Origin: JACKFE01 sp050248735
Lineage (GTDB): Bacteria; Nitrospirota; Nitrospiria; Nitrospirales; UBA8639
Direction: 5' to 3'
DNA: 64,000 nucleotides
Assembly (NCBI GenBank): GCA_050248735.1
Contig: JBFWRU010000002.1
Span: 62,001-126,000 of the forward strand
Shown: positions 8,286 through 18,029 of the stretch, piece after piece
Layout of the letters: the number at the start of each line of letters is the position of its first letter
How positions within the stretch are numbered: position 1 is the stretch's first letter
Notes under the pieces: model-generated
The model's input: the letters and a program-made list of their open reading frames with translations, nothing else
Told to the model about the DNA's origin: nothing
Databases searched by the model: none
Made by a program: the position numbers and the translations under genes

Positions 8286-9510
8286 ATTTATCAGGTTCAA
8301 GCGGGAATTGACGGTAGGGCATCTGATGGCTCTGAGTATTGGTGCCATTATTGGGACCGGAGTTTTTGTCCTTATCGGAACCGCAACGGTTGGGAATCCT
8401 TATCGGCCTGGGGCCGGGCCAGGGGTTGTCCTCTCTTTTCTCGCGTCTGGGATCGTCTGTGCGCTTGCGGCCCTGGGTTATGCTGAATTTGCTTCCATGA
8501 TGCCTGTGGTGGGTAGCGCCTATTCCTGCACCTATGCATCGCTAGGTGAAGTGGTCGCTTGGCTCATAGGGTGGAACCTGATTTTGGAGTAGGGAGTAGC
8601 GAGTGCCGTGGTGGCCATTGGGTGATCGGGGTATTGTGTCAACGTTTTGCACTCCCTGGATATTTTTCTTCCCGAATTCCTCATTCATCCTCCTGAAACT
8701 GGACAGGTCGGTCGGATAAATCTTCCGGCCGTTATGGTTACCCTTGTCATGACGCTATTGTTATGGGTGGGAACAAAGCGGAGCGCACAAGTTACGTCTC
8801 TTATCGTTGGAATTAAGTTGGTGGTCATTGTCTTTTTTCCCTATATCGGGTTCGATGCCGTGTCCACAGCTGCCGAGGAGGCCAAGCATCCCCAACAAGA
8901 TGTGCCCATAGCCATCCTCGGTTCATTGGGGTTTTGCCTCCTTCTTTATATGGCGGTTGCTGCGGTTCTGACAGGAATCATTCCCATTGATCAAATAGAT
9001 ATTCATGCCCCTGTGGCCGATGCCCTTAAGCAAGTGGGCTATTCAGGGGGGGCGATTCTAGTGGGAATGGGCGCGCCGGCATCACCAGTGTTCTGCTCGT
9101 TATGATGTTGGGCCAAATTCGTATCCTTTTGCCATGGCTCGTGATGGATTGTTGAGTCCAAAATTAGCCGAGATCCACCCGACATACCATACTCCCGCCT
9201 GGGCCACCCTTGGGACCGGATGCGGTGTGGCTCTTTTGGCAAGATTTATCCCAATTGGTGAAGCCGCTGATATGACCAATATCGGAATGTTGTTTGCGTT
9301 TTCCCTGGTGTGTCTCGGTGTGCTGTGGCTGCGGATCACCAACCTTCAGCAGCCCCGTTCCTTTCGCCTTCCCATGATGCCGGTGATTCCTCTCTTAGGA
9401 GCAGCCTCCTGTGTGGGGCTCATGCTATTTCTGCCCACCATTATCTGGATTCGGTTCGCGGAGTGTGGACGCTAGTCGGCCTGTCGGTCTAGGGGCTCTA
9501 CAGCCGACGA
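8286..9510 (+). pseudogene. Decayed APC-family amino-acid permease
   Basis: Remnant of a cationic amino-acid/APC transporter. Recognisable parts in order: MALSIGAIIGTGVFVLIG; GWNLILE; IGFDAVSTAAEEAKHPQQD; MARDGLLSPKL; and a terminal WTLVGLSV. Damage read directly: a TAG at 8590 where the family has Tyr, a TGA at 8623 where it has Trp, loss of about 40-45 residues near 8838, frameshifts near 9070, 9130 and 9450, and a TAG at 9490. No single frame can give a working transporter. Normal length would be about 470-490 residues. Confidence 0.88.
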
Positions 9511-9534
9511 TAGTGCCGTCTGAGTCACGAGTCC

Positions 9535-10128
9535 TCACGCCTCTTTTCGTAAGATCGGTTCATGCTTTTTTTCCTTGCTCATGAGCTTATCCGTCCAGGC
9601 TAATAAAATTGCCGAACCTAAAAAAGTCATATGGATGAGAATTTGCCATTGGATATGATCCGGAGGCGTGTTGCTGACATTCACGAAAGCCTTAAGGAGG
9701 TGAATGCTGGAGATGCCGATCAGGGAAGCGGCCAATTTGATTTTGATGGTGCCAGGATCGACATGGCTCAGCCAGTCCGGCCGGTCAGGATGCCCCTCCA
9801 AGTCCAATTTGCTCACGAAAGTGGCGTAGCCTCCGATGACGACCATCGTCAAAAGATTTGCTACCATAGTGATATCAATCAGAGATAAAATCCCTAACAT
9901 AAACACGGTCTCCGATGACTCTCCCAGGTCATGCACCATATGCCAGAGCTCGCTCAAAAATTTGTAGGCATACAGCAACTCGGCAATGATGAGTCCCCCG
10001 TACAGAGGGGCCTGTATCCACCGGCTGGCGAATATCACTATTTCAAATCCACGTTCCACCAATTGAATGGGGTTGGACCGACCCGGTAGATGAATCGGAC
10101 CTGATGGGGAATCTGGATAATTTGACAT
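9535..10128 (-). CDS. UPF0114 (YqhA-like) membrane protein
   Basis: 197-residue inner-membrane protein of the UPF0114/YqhA family. Typical are the amphipathic start (ERGFEIVIFASRWIQAPLYG), the ILSLIDITMVANLLTMVVIG helix and the conserved GTIKIKLAASLIGISSIHLLK segment. Four helices are expected. Function unknown. The start is fixed by an aggaggg ribosome-binding site just upstream of the ATG. It stands alone, convergent with the permease remnant. Confidence 0.92.
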   Translation of the reverse strand: MSNYPDSPSGPIHLPGRSNPIQLVERGFEIVIFASRWIQAPLYGGLIIAELLYAYKFLSELWHMVHDLGESSETVFMLGILSLIDITMVANLLTMVVIGGYATFVSKLDLEGHPDRPDWLSHVDPGTIKIKLAASLIGISSIHLLKAFVNVSNTPPDHIQWQILIHMTFLGSAILLAWTDKLMSKEKKHEPILRKEA

Positions 10129-10361
10129 CGAACCCTCCTCATAATGAAAAAACTAGTGTGAAAAGAGAACACCGGCTGTGCGAAGAAAAAAGTGAGTTTC
10201 AACATGCTTGTCACTATACGAGCGGTTCCTGTGTGGCTGGATAATTCTCGTGAAGTGGGCGTAACAGAGAAACAGCGTTCCTGGACCGCCGCATTCATGA
10301 TGATGGACTCAGTCAGATGATTAATAATGGAAAATACGGCAAAGAGACAAGAGTGGGACTG

Positions 10362-11585
10362 TCACTTTTGGGAGAGACTGGAGGGTGGCGAGACAGAACC
10401 AAGGAGGGTGGATTTCCTGTTTGTATGGTGTGCATAAATGGGGGCTAGAGCCGTGGAGACGGAATTGTTGCGGTCCAATGCACCGACGATCACGACAGGC
10501 GTCCTCAGGGGAACCACCAGAAACAGCTTGTCCATGATCGAATTTTCCAGAGCCACACATCCATTGGTCGGATCGTTTCTGCCCGATGGTTGTCCATGTA
10601 TTTCAATCAATCCTCCGACTCCCCGATTCACGGGGATCCGCCCTTGAGCCTTAGCGGCTCGAAATCGACCTTGATGAAGGGGGGTGGGAAAATCCAACAT
10701 CAATGCTTTATAAAACTTGGTTTCTCCTAGACCCTTTTTCTGCACAATGTGAAAAATGCCTTCCGGTGTGGCTCCGTCCCCTTCGTACAGTTTATCCTGG
10801 AGACTGGAAAATCCCAAGTCGGTGGAAACCTGTTGGCGGAGATGGCCCTTTAGGTACAAACGGAATTCTTGTGATGCCTTGATGACGACAATGACCGGAC
10901 TTCCAGTCTTGCGCGACTGATTGAGGGTGTCCGTGGTCCAGCGGTTCCATTGCGCGATTTGTTGTCTGTCTGCATATCGACCCATCTGGTGAATGGCAAG
11001 GAGTTCTACGGGGTGCATGGCGTCCTGAGCCTGCTTGATCAGGCGGGGGATTTGATCGATGATCTGGTCTTGCGCCAAGAGGCTCACTGCCTGGGTGAGA
11101 AAACTTTCTGCGCGTGAGAGGGCGGTTCGTTTTCCCCGGAGATCGAACAAGCCATTGAGGCTTCGTAATCTGACAAGCTGGGCTTGTTCGTGTTTTAGTG
11201 CCTCTTTGATGTGATCCCGAAAGGCGGTTTTTTTGTTTTTGGCAGCAGTCTGTAATCTCTTCCCCGAAGCCATGAGTTGTTGATAGGACTCAGTGAATTC
11301 CTCAACGGTCCAAGAGGGCCACCACCGTCTGGACTCTTCACGCCAATGGTTGCGAAGGTCGGATACCTGTTGGTGAAAGGTGGCATACTGTTCAGGAAAC
11401 TCATTGCCGATACCGGCTGCCCAGATTTGACGGTCCAGTTGTTCAACCTGTGTGGGGAAGATTTGAGGAAAATCAGAGGGACGTAACCAGAGAAAGAGGC
11501 ACGAGCAAAACAGGAACAGGGTTCCGGTGGCCAGCCAAAACGGGGGTTGTTTGGCAAGTGGTCGACCGGAACCCTGCTCTGCCAT
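10362..11585 (-). CDS. L,D-transpeptidase (YkuD domain) protein
   Basis: 407 residues. One N-terminal transmembrane or signal segment (FWLATGTLFLFCSCLFLWL) is followed by a helical region to about residue 220, then a YkuD domain. The catalytic motif is seen as EIHGQPSG ... TNGCVALENS, with His near 327 and Cys near 342. Family enzymes form 3-3 cross-links or attach lipoproteins to peptidoglycan. The Ser usually seen before the Gly-Cys is Asn here. It starts 3 nt after the DUF4398 lipoprotein, so the two are one operon, downstream of a class A PBP. Confidence 0.88.
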   Translation of the reverse strand: MAEQGSGRPLAKQPPFWLATGTLFLFCSCLFLWLRPSDFPQIFPTQVEQLDRQIWAAGIGNEFPEQYATFHQQVSDLRNHWREESRRWWPSWTVEEFTESYQQLMASGKRLQTAAKNKKTAFRDHIKEALKHEQAQLVRLRSLNGLFDLRGKRTALSRAESFLTQAVSLLAQDQIIDQIPRLIKQAQDAMHPVELLAIHQMGRYADRQQIAQWNRWTTDTLNQSRKTGSPVIVVIKASQEFRLYLKGHLRQQVSTDLGFSSLQDKLYEGDGATPEGIFHIVQKKGLGETKFYKALMLDFPTPLHQGRFRAAKAQGRIPVNRGVGGLIEIHGQPSGRNDPTNGCVALENSIMDKLFLVVPLRTPVVIVGALDRNNSVSTALAPIYAHHTNRKSTLLGSVSPPSSLSQK

Positions 11586-11588
11586 TTA

Positions 11589-12203
11589 CTAGGCTTTGAC
11601 CTTTCCGGCCTTTTGCATGGCGTGAGCCACTTGTTCGTTGACCCTGGTGGCCAACGCGAGAACGGACTCGGCTTTCGCTTTTACGCCAAGGAAATCTTCT
11701 TTGGCCAGGATTGGGTCAATTTCGGCAAGAGTGGTTTCCGCCGCCTGGAGATCTCCATGTAAGGCCTGAATGTCAGCCTGTGTGCCTTTTCCTTTAGGGG
11801 CTTGGGATAACCGGTTTTTGGCCTCCTCTAGGGTGGATTTAGCCAGTATCACGGCCGCTTCGGCATCAGATTTGGCTTGTTGTTTATTCGCCAAGGCTTT
11901 GGTCTTGGCTTGTTCGGCATTCGTCACCACTTTGGTTAAGATGGTTTTGGCGCCGTCGTAATTTCGCGTCAGCACAAAGGCATTGTCTTGAGTGGTAATT
12001 TCTTCCTGAGCTTTTTGGTACTCATCTTCGGCTAACCGCAAATCCTCTGGCGCGTATTCCATGGCTCCCGCTTCTTTGGCTGCCTGAATGGCTTGTAACG
12101 CCTGATCGGTGACCTGAGCAGGTTTTTCTGCGCAACCCCATACCAGTGAGACACAAAGAATGGCCAGGGTTCCCGTGCGAATAAGTCTTGAAATGTCGTT
12201 CAT
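11589..12203 (-). CDS. DUF4398 lipoprotein
   Basis: 204 residues. Lipoprotein signal with lipobox near LVWGC (Cys24) is followed by long, Ala/Lys/Glu-rich helices likely to form coiled coils; this is the DUF4398 pattern. Such proteins are often encoded next to OmpA-like or peptidoglycan enzymes. An ataggaggt ribosome-binding site precedes the ATG. Tight coupling (3 nt) to the L,D-transpeptidase suggests it helps locate or activate that enzyme; this is inference. Confidence 0.85.
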   Translation of the reverse strand: MNDISRLIRTGTLAILCVSLVWGCAEKPAQVTDQALQAIQAAKEAGAMEYAPEDLRLAEDEYQKAQEEITTQDNAFVLTRNYDGAKTILTKVVTNAEQAKTKALANKQQAKSDAEAAVILAKSTLEEAKNRLSQAPKGKGTQADIQALHGDLQAAETTLAEIDPILAKEDFLGVKAKAESVLALATRVNEQVAHAMQKAGKVKA

Positions 12204-12560
12204 ATGGCTTTCGACCTCCTATAAAAGATTGGGGGGAACAGCCCCGAGAGATGTGGCAAGACGCCGGGTTGACCTTCAACGAATGTTAAAGGGCCGAGGA
12301 ATGTTCATGCTCCATTAAGGATGGACAAGCAAAGGTGATGCCAAAACTTATAGGTATGGGAAAGGTGCCTCAAGCGGTTGAACGCCCTATAAATTACCGG
12401 AAATGTCGAGGAAAAGTGACCACTGAATCGGACAGCGTGTTCCATGTGAGAAACTTTGTCCGGGATTTCCTCTGGAAAACCACTACGAGATGCAAGGTCC
12501 CGGTAATGCAATTTTGGAAAATAAAATGAAAATAGATAATTAGGTAAGAAGAAGATATTT
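12204..12560. other. Intergenic gap, PBP to DUF4398
   Basis: About 357 bases between two minus-strand genes. No gene and no T-tailed hairpin were found, so read-through from the PBP gene is possible. The promoter for the DUF4398 operon is presumably here. Confidence 0.4.
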
Positions 12561-15500
12561 CTAGGCAGGTATTTTCAGGGAGGGTATTTGGACTTCTTCC
12601 AGGGATGGGGAGAAATAGGCTTTGAGGTGAGGAGCGAACAATCGAAATATATTCACAGGCAAGCTGCTGGTAAAATCGTATTTCCCTGAGTCAGGTCCTA
12701 AGACCTGGGCGGTGATGGTGCCATAGAAGCGATTCTCGATAAGGAAGACGAAGGTAGCCGTCCGACTCACCGGTTGTGATTCAACCAAACGGTGCCCGGC
12801 AGCAAACTGCTTTTGTCGGTGATCGCCTGTTCCGGTCTTGCCACCGATGGCGATGGAATGTTCATGGTTGATCTTTAATATATTCTTAACGCGACCGGCG
12901 GTTCCTTCGTTCACGACTCCTATGAGTTCCCGTTTTACCAATTGAGCAATGATCGGATGCAGGACCTGTGTGGGAGAAGAGATTTTAGGAGCCAGAATGG
13001 TTTCGAAAGGGGTGTCTTGTGCGAAATGCACACGTTGAATAAGGATGTCTGGTAAGGCTTTCCCATCATTGGCCAGAATCCCCATTAACCGGGCCAAGGC
13101 CGAGGGGCGATCAGCCGAACTCCCGATCGAGGTGGCCAGGGACGGGACTAAAGAAGCAAACGGATATCCCAATCGTTGCCAGTCGCGATGAATGTCTTGA
13201 AAGGCATCCTGTTCAAGCATGGTACGAATGCGTTGATCTTGGGCCGACTTTCGGTGTGGAGCCAACAACCAGGCATAGACGTTCATCAATTCAGGTTCCG
13301 CCGCCTGAAATAGTTCGGTTTTTGTGGCCTGCGGGTGTTTCGCCAAAAATTGAACGGTGAATAGCTCCAGGGGATGCACTCGCGCCAGATATCCTCGATC
13401 CGCAAGACTCCAATCCGCTGGATTAAGAGTCTGATAAAACTCATGGACTTTCTTAGGGTGGTTCGCCGATGAGGGCAGCCATTGAGTGAATTGTTGGGAA
13501 AAGTTCTTCGTATCGATGTCGGGATATACGGAGTGAATGATCATGCCGACCCGGGTTGAAGAGAGATGCGTCTGTTTCATCAGAAGGTGAAGGGTATGGT
13601 CGGGCGTTTGGCCATGATGGATTTCATAAAATTGATGGAGAAACTGTCGGCCTTCCTGTCGGGTAAATCGCAGGAGATATGGGTGCCGCAACGGGTGGTG
13701 TCCATCGGAGAGGATGAGAGAGGAGCTTCCTGGACGGACATGGATGTAATACTGTACGAGGTCTCTCATCAGTCGGACGAAGACCAGATTGACCGACTGA
13801 TGGAAGGCTTCCCGGACCGAAAAGGTTCTGCCATCGTGAGTGTTGTTGAAGTTTGCGAAGGTATGAAGACCACCCCCGGTCCAAAAACGTTCATTGGGGC
13901 TGGCGGAATAGTGACGTTCCAGCGCAGCTTCCAGCATGTCCGCCAAGGTTCGGTTTTGTGAGGACCTGAAATAGGTCATGGCCCACCGGGTTAACGGGTC
14001 CAAGGACTCGTTATCGATACGCTCCAATTCGTTGCCCTTTAATGAATGATAGGTCTGGTAAAGGCGCTCGATGACTTCTAGATATGTCACCAGGGTTCGC
14101 AGTTTGGCGGTTGAACCCAAATCGGTTTTGCTGTCCTGGTTCATATCCAGGGGCTGATTGAGGGTATCAGTCTGCACGCGAAGGAAGTTTCCTTCCGGTG
14201 TGCGTTCATACATGCTCATGGTATAGATAATCTTATCGGGATTGCCCTGGCTCAGAAGATGAGGTTTGGACAATTCCGAGTGAGCGATGAATGTCGAATC
14301 GGATAAGTGGTTGAGAAGATTTGCGGCCTTGGTTTGTAACGGATGATCAAGGGTTGTCAGCACCGACATATCCAGATGATCAAGGTCGTAAAGACTTGGA
14401 ATCCCCAGCAGATGTTGTAGTTGCCTCCGAACAAAATTTGTCGCTTTGGAGTCCTCTCCCTGCATTTCGTGAAAATCGATACGTATGGGAGGAGTAAATA
14501 CGAGTGGTGTTTGAAGACCGATATCCTTGAATGCCGAGGGCACGATGCCTGCCTCGGTCAATAATCGAAGATAAAGGTTTGTTTTCTCATTCAGAGCGTT
14601 GATGTCATGTAAATAATACGCAGGTCGGCGCAAGGCCAGAAGCAGGCTTAACCCTTTTTTATACGCGATGCCTGCCAAGGACAATTGACGGGTATCAGAT
14701 GACTGGGAAGACGACAGGTGTTCTTGCAGAGTGGTGAGATCAGTTCCATACCAGATCCACAACCCGTCCCCAAATCCATGGATTTCCCCTACGCCAGGGT
14801 AAGCTCCCATGGGAAAGGAGTTGAAATACCGGAGAATGAGTTCTTTCTGTGCATCGAGAGTTCGAACATCTTCTTGGTAAATTCGAAGGCTTGCGGCTGT
14901 GACCTGTCTGGCTTTTTCCCATATCGAAGCGGTTTGGCCACCAGGAGAATGACGAAATTTTTCCAATTGGGTGGCTAACGTACTGGCTCCAGGGACATGG
15001 TGCTCTCCTTGGACGACACGAATGCCCTGTGAGATAAAAGCCTGTCCCAATCGATCCCATTCCAGTGCAGGGTTGGCATAGGGGCAACAGGGATCCAGTA
15101 ACTCCCGATTTTCAATAAATAACAAGGTTTTGACCAAAAGGGGAGGAATGCTTTCGAATTCGGAGAAGACTTTATTGGGAGTGATGAACCGATAGAGGGG
15201 AAGGTCGTGTTGATCCATGAGCAGTAATCCGGATTGTGCCTTTTCCTGGTAGACCACCGGTAAATCGAAGGTGGCCAGTTTCATTAATCCGGGTGAAGCT
15301 TGGGCTTGTGCCTGAATGACAAAACCGTTGCGTTGAAGAGTCTTCAGAATAACCGGAAGACGGTTATAACCCTGTCGTTCATCAAGAGGACCTGAAGAAG
15401 CCGGTGCAATGGAATTTGCCGGACCGGTGACGAGGCGGTAGGTCAGAGTGCTCGACAAGTGGTGAAAGATTTTAGCCTGAAGCCAAGATGTCTGTAATTC

Positions 15501-15833
15501 CAGAACAATCCAACAGAGACCGGTCAAGATAGCAAGAAAGATTAAGGACCGTGTTTGATACGGAGGTCGAATCCACTGTAGCCATTCCTCCCGCAAGCGC
15601 CAGCGGGTAATGTGGGCAGTGTTTCCGGGAATTCCTTCCCCGCCCACCCAGTAGTTGCTTGATTGTGGAAGGGATTGTTCCTCGATCGAAGCCCTGGAAG
15701 CAAAAACTCCTAGGGGCTTCCGAATCGGTCCTATGAGACGATGAACAAACATAGGGACGGTCAAAAGTGAGGCAACACGAAATAATATGATCTTTCCTAC
15801 TTGAACAGTGCAAGACTTATACGAAGGTTTCAT
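12561..15833 (-). CDS. Class A penicillin-binding protein (GT51 + transpeptidase)
   Basis: 1090-residue bifunctional peptidoglycan synthase, longer than the usual 750-900. A transmembrane helix lies at about residues 96-115. The GT51 domain shows LLFIENRELL (catalytic Glu near 240; the usual following Asp is Asn), GASTLATQLEK and ILRYFNSFPMG. The transpeptidase domain shows STAK (Ser near 574), SVN (near 680) and GGKTGTGD (near 997). The divergence in the glycosyltransferase motif and the long insert between GT and TP motifs make it an unusual member. Start choice (ATG 15833) lacks a strong ribosome-binding site. It heads a cell-wall block with the downstream L,D-transpeptidase. Confidence 0.87.
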   Translation of the reverse strand: MKPSYKSCTVQVGKIILFRVASLLTVPMFVHRLIGPIRKPLGVFASRASIEEQSLPQSSNYWVGGEGIPGNTAHITRWRLREEWLQWIRPPYQTRSLIFLAILTGLCWIVLELQTSWLQAKIFHHLSSTLTYRLVTGPANSIAPASSGPLDERQGYNRLPVILKTLQRNGFVIQAQAQASPGLMKLATFDLPVVYQEKAQSGLLLMDQHDLPLYRFITPNKVFSEFESIPPLLVKTLLFIENRELLDPCCPYANPALEWDRLGQAFISQGIRVVQGEHHVPGASTLATQLEKFRHSPGGQTASIWEKARQVTAASLRIYQEDVRTLDAQKELILRYFNSFPMGAYPGVGEIHGFGDGLWIWYGTDLTTLQEHLSSSQSSDTRQLSLAGIAYKKGLSLLLALRRPAYYLHDINALNEKTNLYLRLLTEAGIVPSAFKDIGLQTPLVFTPPIRIDFHEMQGEDSKATNFVRRQLQHLLGIPSLYDLDHLDMSVLTTLDHPLQTKAANLLNHLSDSTFIAHSELSKPHLLSQGNPDKIIYTMSMYERTPEGNFLRVQTDTLNQPLDMNQDSKTDLGSTAKLRTLVTYLEVIERLYQTYHSLKGNELERIDNESLDPLTRWAMTYFRSSQNRTLADMLEAALERHYSASPNERFWTGGGLHTFANFNNTHDGRTFSVREAFHQSVNLVFVRLMRDLVQYYIHVRPGSSSLILSDGHHPLRHPYLLRFTRQEGRQFLHQFYEIHHGQTPDHTLHLLMKQTHLSSTRVGMIIHSVYPDIDTKNFSQQFTQWLPSSANHPKKVHEFYQTLNPADWSLADRGYLARVHPLELFTVQFLAKHPQATKTELFQAAEPELMNVYAWLLAPHRKSAQDQRIRTMLEQDAFQDIHRDWQRLGYPFASLVPSLATSIGSSADRPSALARLMGILANDGKALPDILIQRVHFAQDTPFETILAPKISSPTQVLHPIIAQLVKRELIGVVNEGTAGRVKNILKINHEHSIAIGGKTGTGDHRQKQFAAGHRLVESQPVSRTATFVFLIENRFYGTITAQVLGPDSGKYDFTSSLPVNIFRLFAPHLKAYFSPSLEEVQIPSLKIPA

Positions 15834-16371
15834 AACCTGCAGAGCAACATGCTACCTTATGAGGAAGTGAGTCGGTGTTGAGCAAAAGGTGAGGCATGTT
15901 CGGGGGTTAGAAAATCGTAGGTCGTTCTCCTGAGGTGCCGGAATGGATTCCACCATGGAAAGAGGAGGTCTCTGCCGGTATTTGCCGCCGACAAATTGTC
16001 TTGATTCGGACAGGGTGTAAATTCCTGGTGGGGAAGGAGAATATGGCAAAAGTAAGAGTTTCATTACCTTCTAAAATCGAGGGATGGATAGAACAAAATC
16101 GGATTGTGGGAAAATGGAAGATCTCATCTCATGAAATATAGCCGAGTTTGAAGCAAGGGTAGGTTCATGCTTGCGATTCTAGAAAGAAAACCAATCAGGC
16201 GTTGAGCAAGGAATTTCAAACTTTTATGCATCATCAGGCAAAGTATCCAGGATAAGCAATGCCTCGAAAAGATGAGTGGGGAAGGGGAATGAGTCAGGGG
16301 TTAAAGGAAGAGGAAGGAACCGGATAGATGAAGGCCTTTGATTGTTGTTCAATGATTCCGATGGAGTATAA
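15834..16371. other. Intergenic region upstream of PBP gene
   Basis: About 540 bases. A GTG-started frame of 68 codons at 15935 has no family likeness and no proper ribosome-binding site. Nothing else convincing; the PBP promoter should be here. Confidence 0.4.
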
Positions 16372-16396
16372 AGGCCCACGGGTATTCCGTGGGCCT
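16372..16396 (-). terminator. Hairpin downstream of coiled-coil gene
   Basis: Perfect 10-bp stem (aggcccacgg / ccgtgggcct) with a 5-nt loop, 22 nt beyond the stop of the minus-strand gene. On the minus strand it is followed by a short tttata, so it is a modest terminator. Confidence 0.6.
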
Positions 16397-16418
16397 CAGG
16401 AGAATCGACGGGGTGAGG

Positions 16419-16742
16419 TTAACCTGCTTTATGGATTAACGCTGGGGAAGAAGGGTGTCGTTGATGTTTCCGGATCTGGCTCCACTTTTTCGTGGATCCC
16501 GTGAGCGTTGTTTGGAGGGGTAAAGGGTTTTTGGTTGGAGGGGCCTTTTCCGTTTGCATTGGAGCAATTTGGCTTGCCACTTTTTCTAATTCTATTAGGC
16601 GTGAGCGGTGTTGTAGGTTTTCCCAAGTCAATGCTTCGGTTAATTGCTTGATGGTTCGTTGGAGTTGTTCCACTTTTCGCTCATGATAGGCGGCTTCACT
16701 TCTTAATGCGGTATTGATGTAGTCCTGGTCAACGAACATCAT
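16419..16742 (-). CDS. Hypothetical small coiled-coil protein
   Basis: 107 residues, not recognised. The first 60 residues are strongly helical and likely coiled coil (ERKVEQLQRTIKQLTEALTW), followed by a Pro/Thr/Lys-rich tail. Supported as a gene by a textbook ggagga ribosome-binding site before an ATG-ATG start and by a hairpin after the stop. Two Met codons in a row make the exact start ambiguous by one residue. No signal peptide or membrane segment. Confidence 0.6.
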   Translation of the reverse strand: MMFVDQDYINTALRSEAAYHERKVEQLQRTIKQLTEALTWENLQHRSRLIELEKVASQIAPMQTEKAPPTKNPLPLQTTLTGSTKKWSQIRKHQRHPSSPALIHKAG

Positions 16743-17215
16743 CTGTTTGGTTCCTCCTCTTGATGGGTTGGGATGATTAATCTTCCTAATCAGTCGGTTT
16801 GAACCTATTGAGCAAAGACCCTGCCAGGTTGAAAATTAGTTTGTGGTTTCAGAGAGGTGTTCACGGTTAAGGAATATTTATGAATTATCGTTGGCTATGC
16901 TGATGGCATAAAAACGCGGCCTTTCCCTGAAGTAGGAAAATAGGAGACAGTTGAAGCGATTTCAAGAAAAACACGTATACTAAAATGTAGGAAAGGATGC
17001 CGGTTGAAAGAAAACGATTAATAACGGTGTAAGGAAATTTGACAACATTTAGAAGGAAAGGCTCGGCAGAGGGAAATATTGTGTGGCTGGGTGGCAGGAC
17101 TGAACGAGTCTTCAGATAATCTCACGAAACCCGAAGAAATACTTGAATCCCTTCGAAACGAGAGTCAAGTCAGATGCTGTTAGCGAATTCATGTCCCAAT
17201 TTATAAAGGTAGCCC
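16743..17215. other. Divergent intergenic region
   Basis: About 470 bases between the coiled-coil gene and the iron-enzyme gene. A ttgaca at about 17040 could be a -35, but no matching -10 at 16-18 nt was found. No gene seen. Confidence 0.35.
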
Positions 17216-17968
17216 ATGACATTGAAAAAAAACAGTTCTCAAAATTTTCAAAATGCTCTGTTAAACATTATGGAGGAAAAGCATCATTGGGCCTGGCCAG
17301 AAATTGTCGGACCCTCTATTTCCAAGTCCCAGCTAAAAATTCATTATCAACAAGAATATGCGGTGTATGTCCGTGATTTTCCGGTATTTCTGGCGCGGAT
17401 TCATGGCAAGAATCCTCCATTGGAAGTTCGACGCATGTTGGCTGAAAATATTTTCGAAGAGGATACGGGGAAATTGTCTTTAGGAGCGTCGCACCCGGTT
17501 TTGTTTTTAAAAATGATGAAGGGTCTTGGATATCGCGCCAGTGATTTTGAAACCATTCATTTGCTGCCAGCCACTCGACGTTACCGGAGATGGCTCGATC
17601 AGGTTTCGGATAATCCGGATTGGGTTCTGGCCGCCGCAGTCATGACTATTTTTGTGGAAGGGAGCGTGAATGATCGCCGGGAATTAGCCAGCCCGACCAA
17701 GAGAAAATCCCCTCAACACATTCGACTCAAACTCAGAACTCATCCCCTTGTGCGCTACCATGGAGTTTCTCTTCAATCTATGGATCTGATTCGCGCACAT
17801 CAAATGGTTGAGGCCGGGCATCGTCATGATGCCTATGCCATGGTCGTTGATTACGCGACCTCGCCATCCCACCAGAAAAAGATTCTGACGGCTGTCAAAA
17901 AAACATTGAAGCTCTGGATTCAATACCGTGATGGGGTTGCCCGTGCCTGTGGCCTAAAACGGGGATGA
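17216..17968 (+). CDS. Haem-oxygenase-like (PqqC/CADD-type) iron redox enzyme
   Basis: 250 residues, likely an all-helical haem-oxygenase-like oxidase/oxygenase of the PqqC / TENA / CADD group. Features: HYQQEYAVYVRDFPVFLARI (residues 43-62), AENIFEEDTGKL (77-88) and ASHPVLFLKMMKGLGY (91-106), which place His and Glu residues as in the di-iron members. Such enzymes include CADD, which makes p-aminobenzoate from its own Tyr, and others that act on small substrates. Which one applies here cannot be told. The start follows an aaaggt sequence. The next gene, 61 nt on, encodes a Cys-rich-tailed protein and may be its partner. Confidence 0.7.
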   Translation: MTLKKNSSQNFQNALLNIMEEKHHWAWPEIVGPSISKSQLKIHYQQEYAVYVRDFPVFLARIHGKNPPLEVRRMLAENIFEEDTGKLSLGASHPVLFLKMMKGLGYRASDFETIHLLPATRRYRRWLDQVSDNPDWVLAAAVMTIFVEGSVNDRRELASPTKRKSPQHIRLKLRTHPLVRYHGVSLQSMDLIRAHQMVEAGHRHDAYAMVVDYATSPSHQKKILTAVKKTLKLWIQYRDGVARACGLKRG

Positions 17969-18029
17969 GCGTGTTGGCATAAGGAGTTGTTTCCTAGGCA
18001 GACATTACCGACGATTAACAAGGGGGCAG

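Noticed and set aside
8286..9510. Stop-codon recoding in the permease
   Set aside because: TAG at Tyr and TGA at Trp positions might suggest recoding, but the frameshifts and deletion show ordinary decay, and all other genes use normal stops.
15935..16141. 68-codon frame upstream of the PBP gene
   Set aside because: No family likeness, GTG start without proper ribosome-binding site, mixed composition.
17143..17376. 77-codon frame overlapping the iron-enzyme start
   Set aside because: It is in another frame from the recognisable enzyme and has no likeness to any family.
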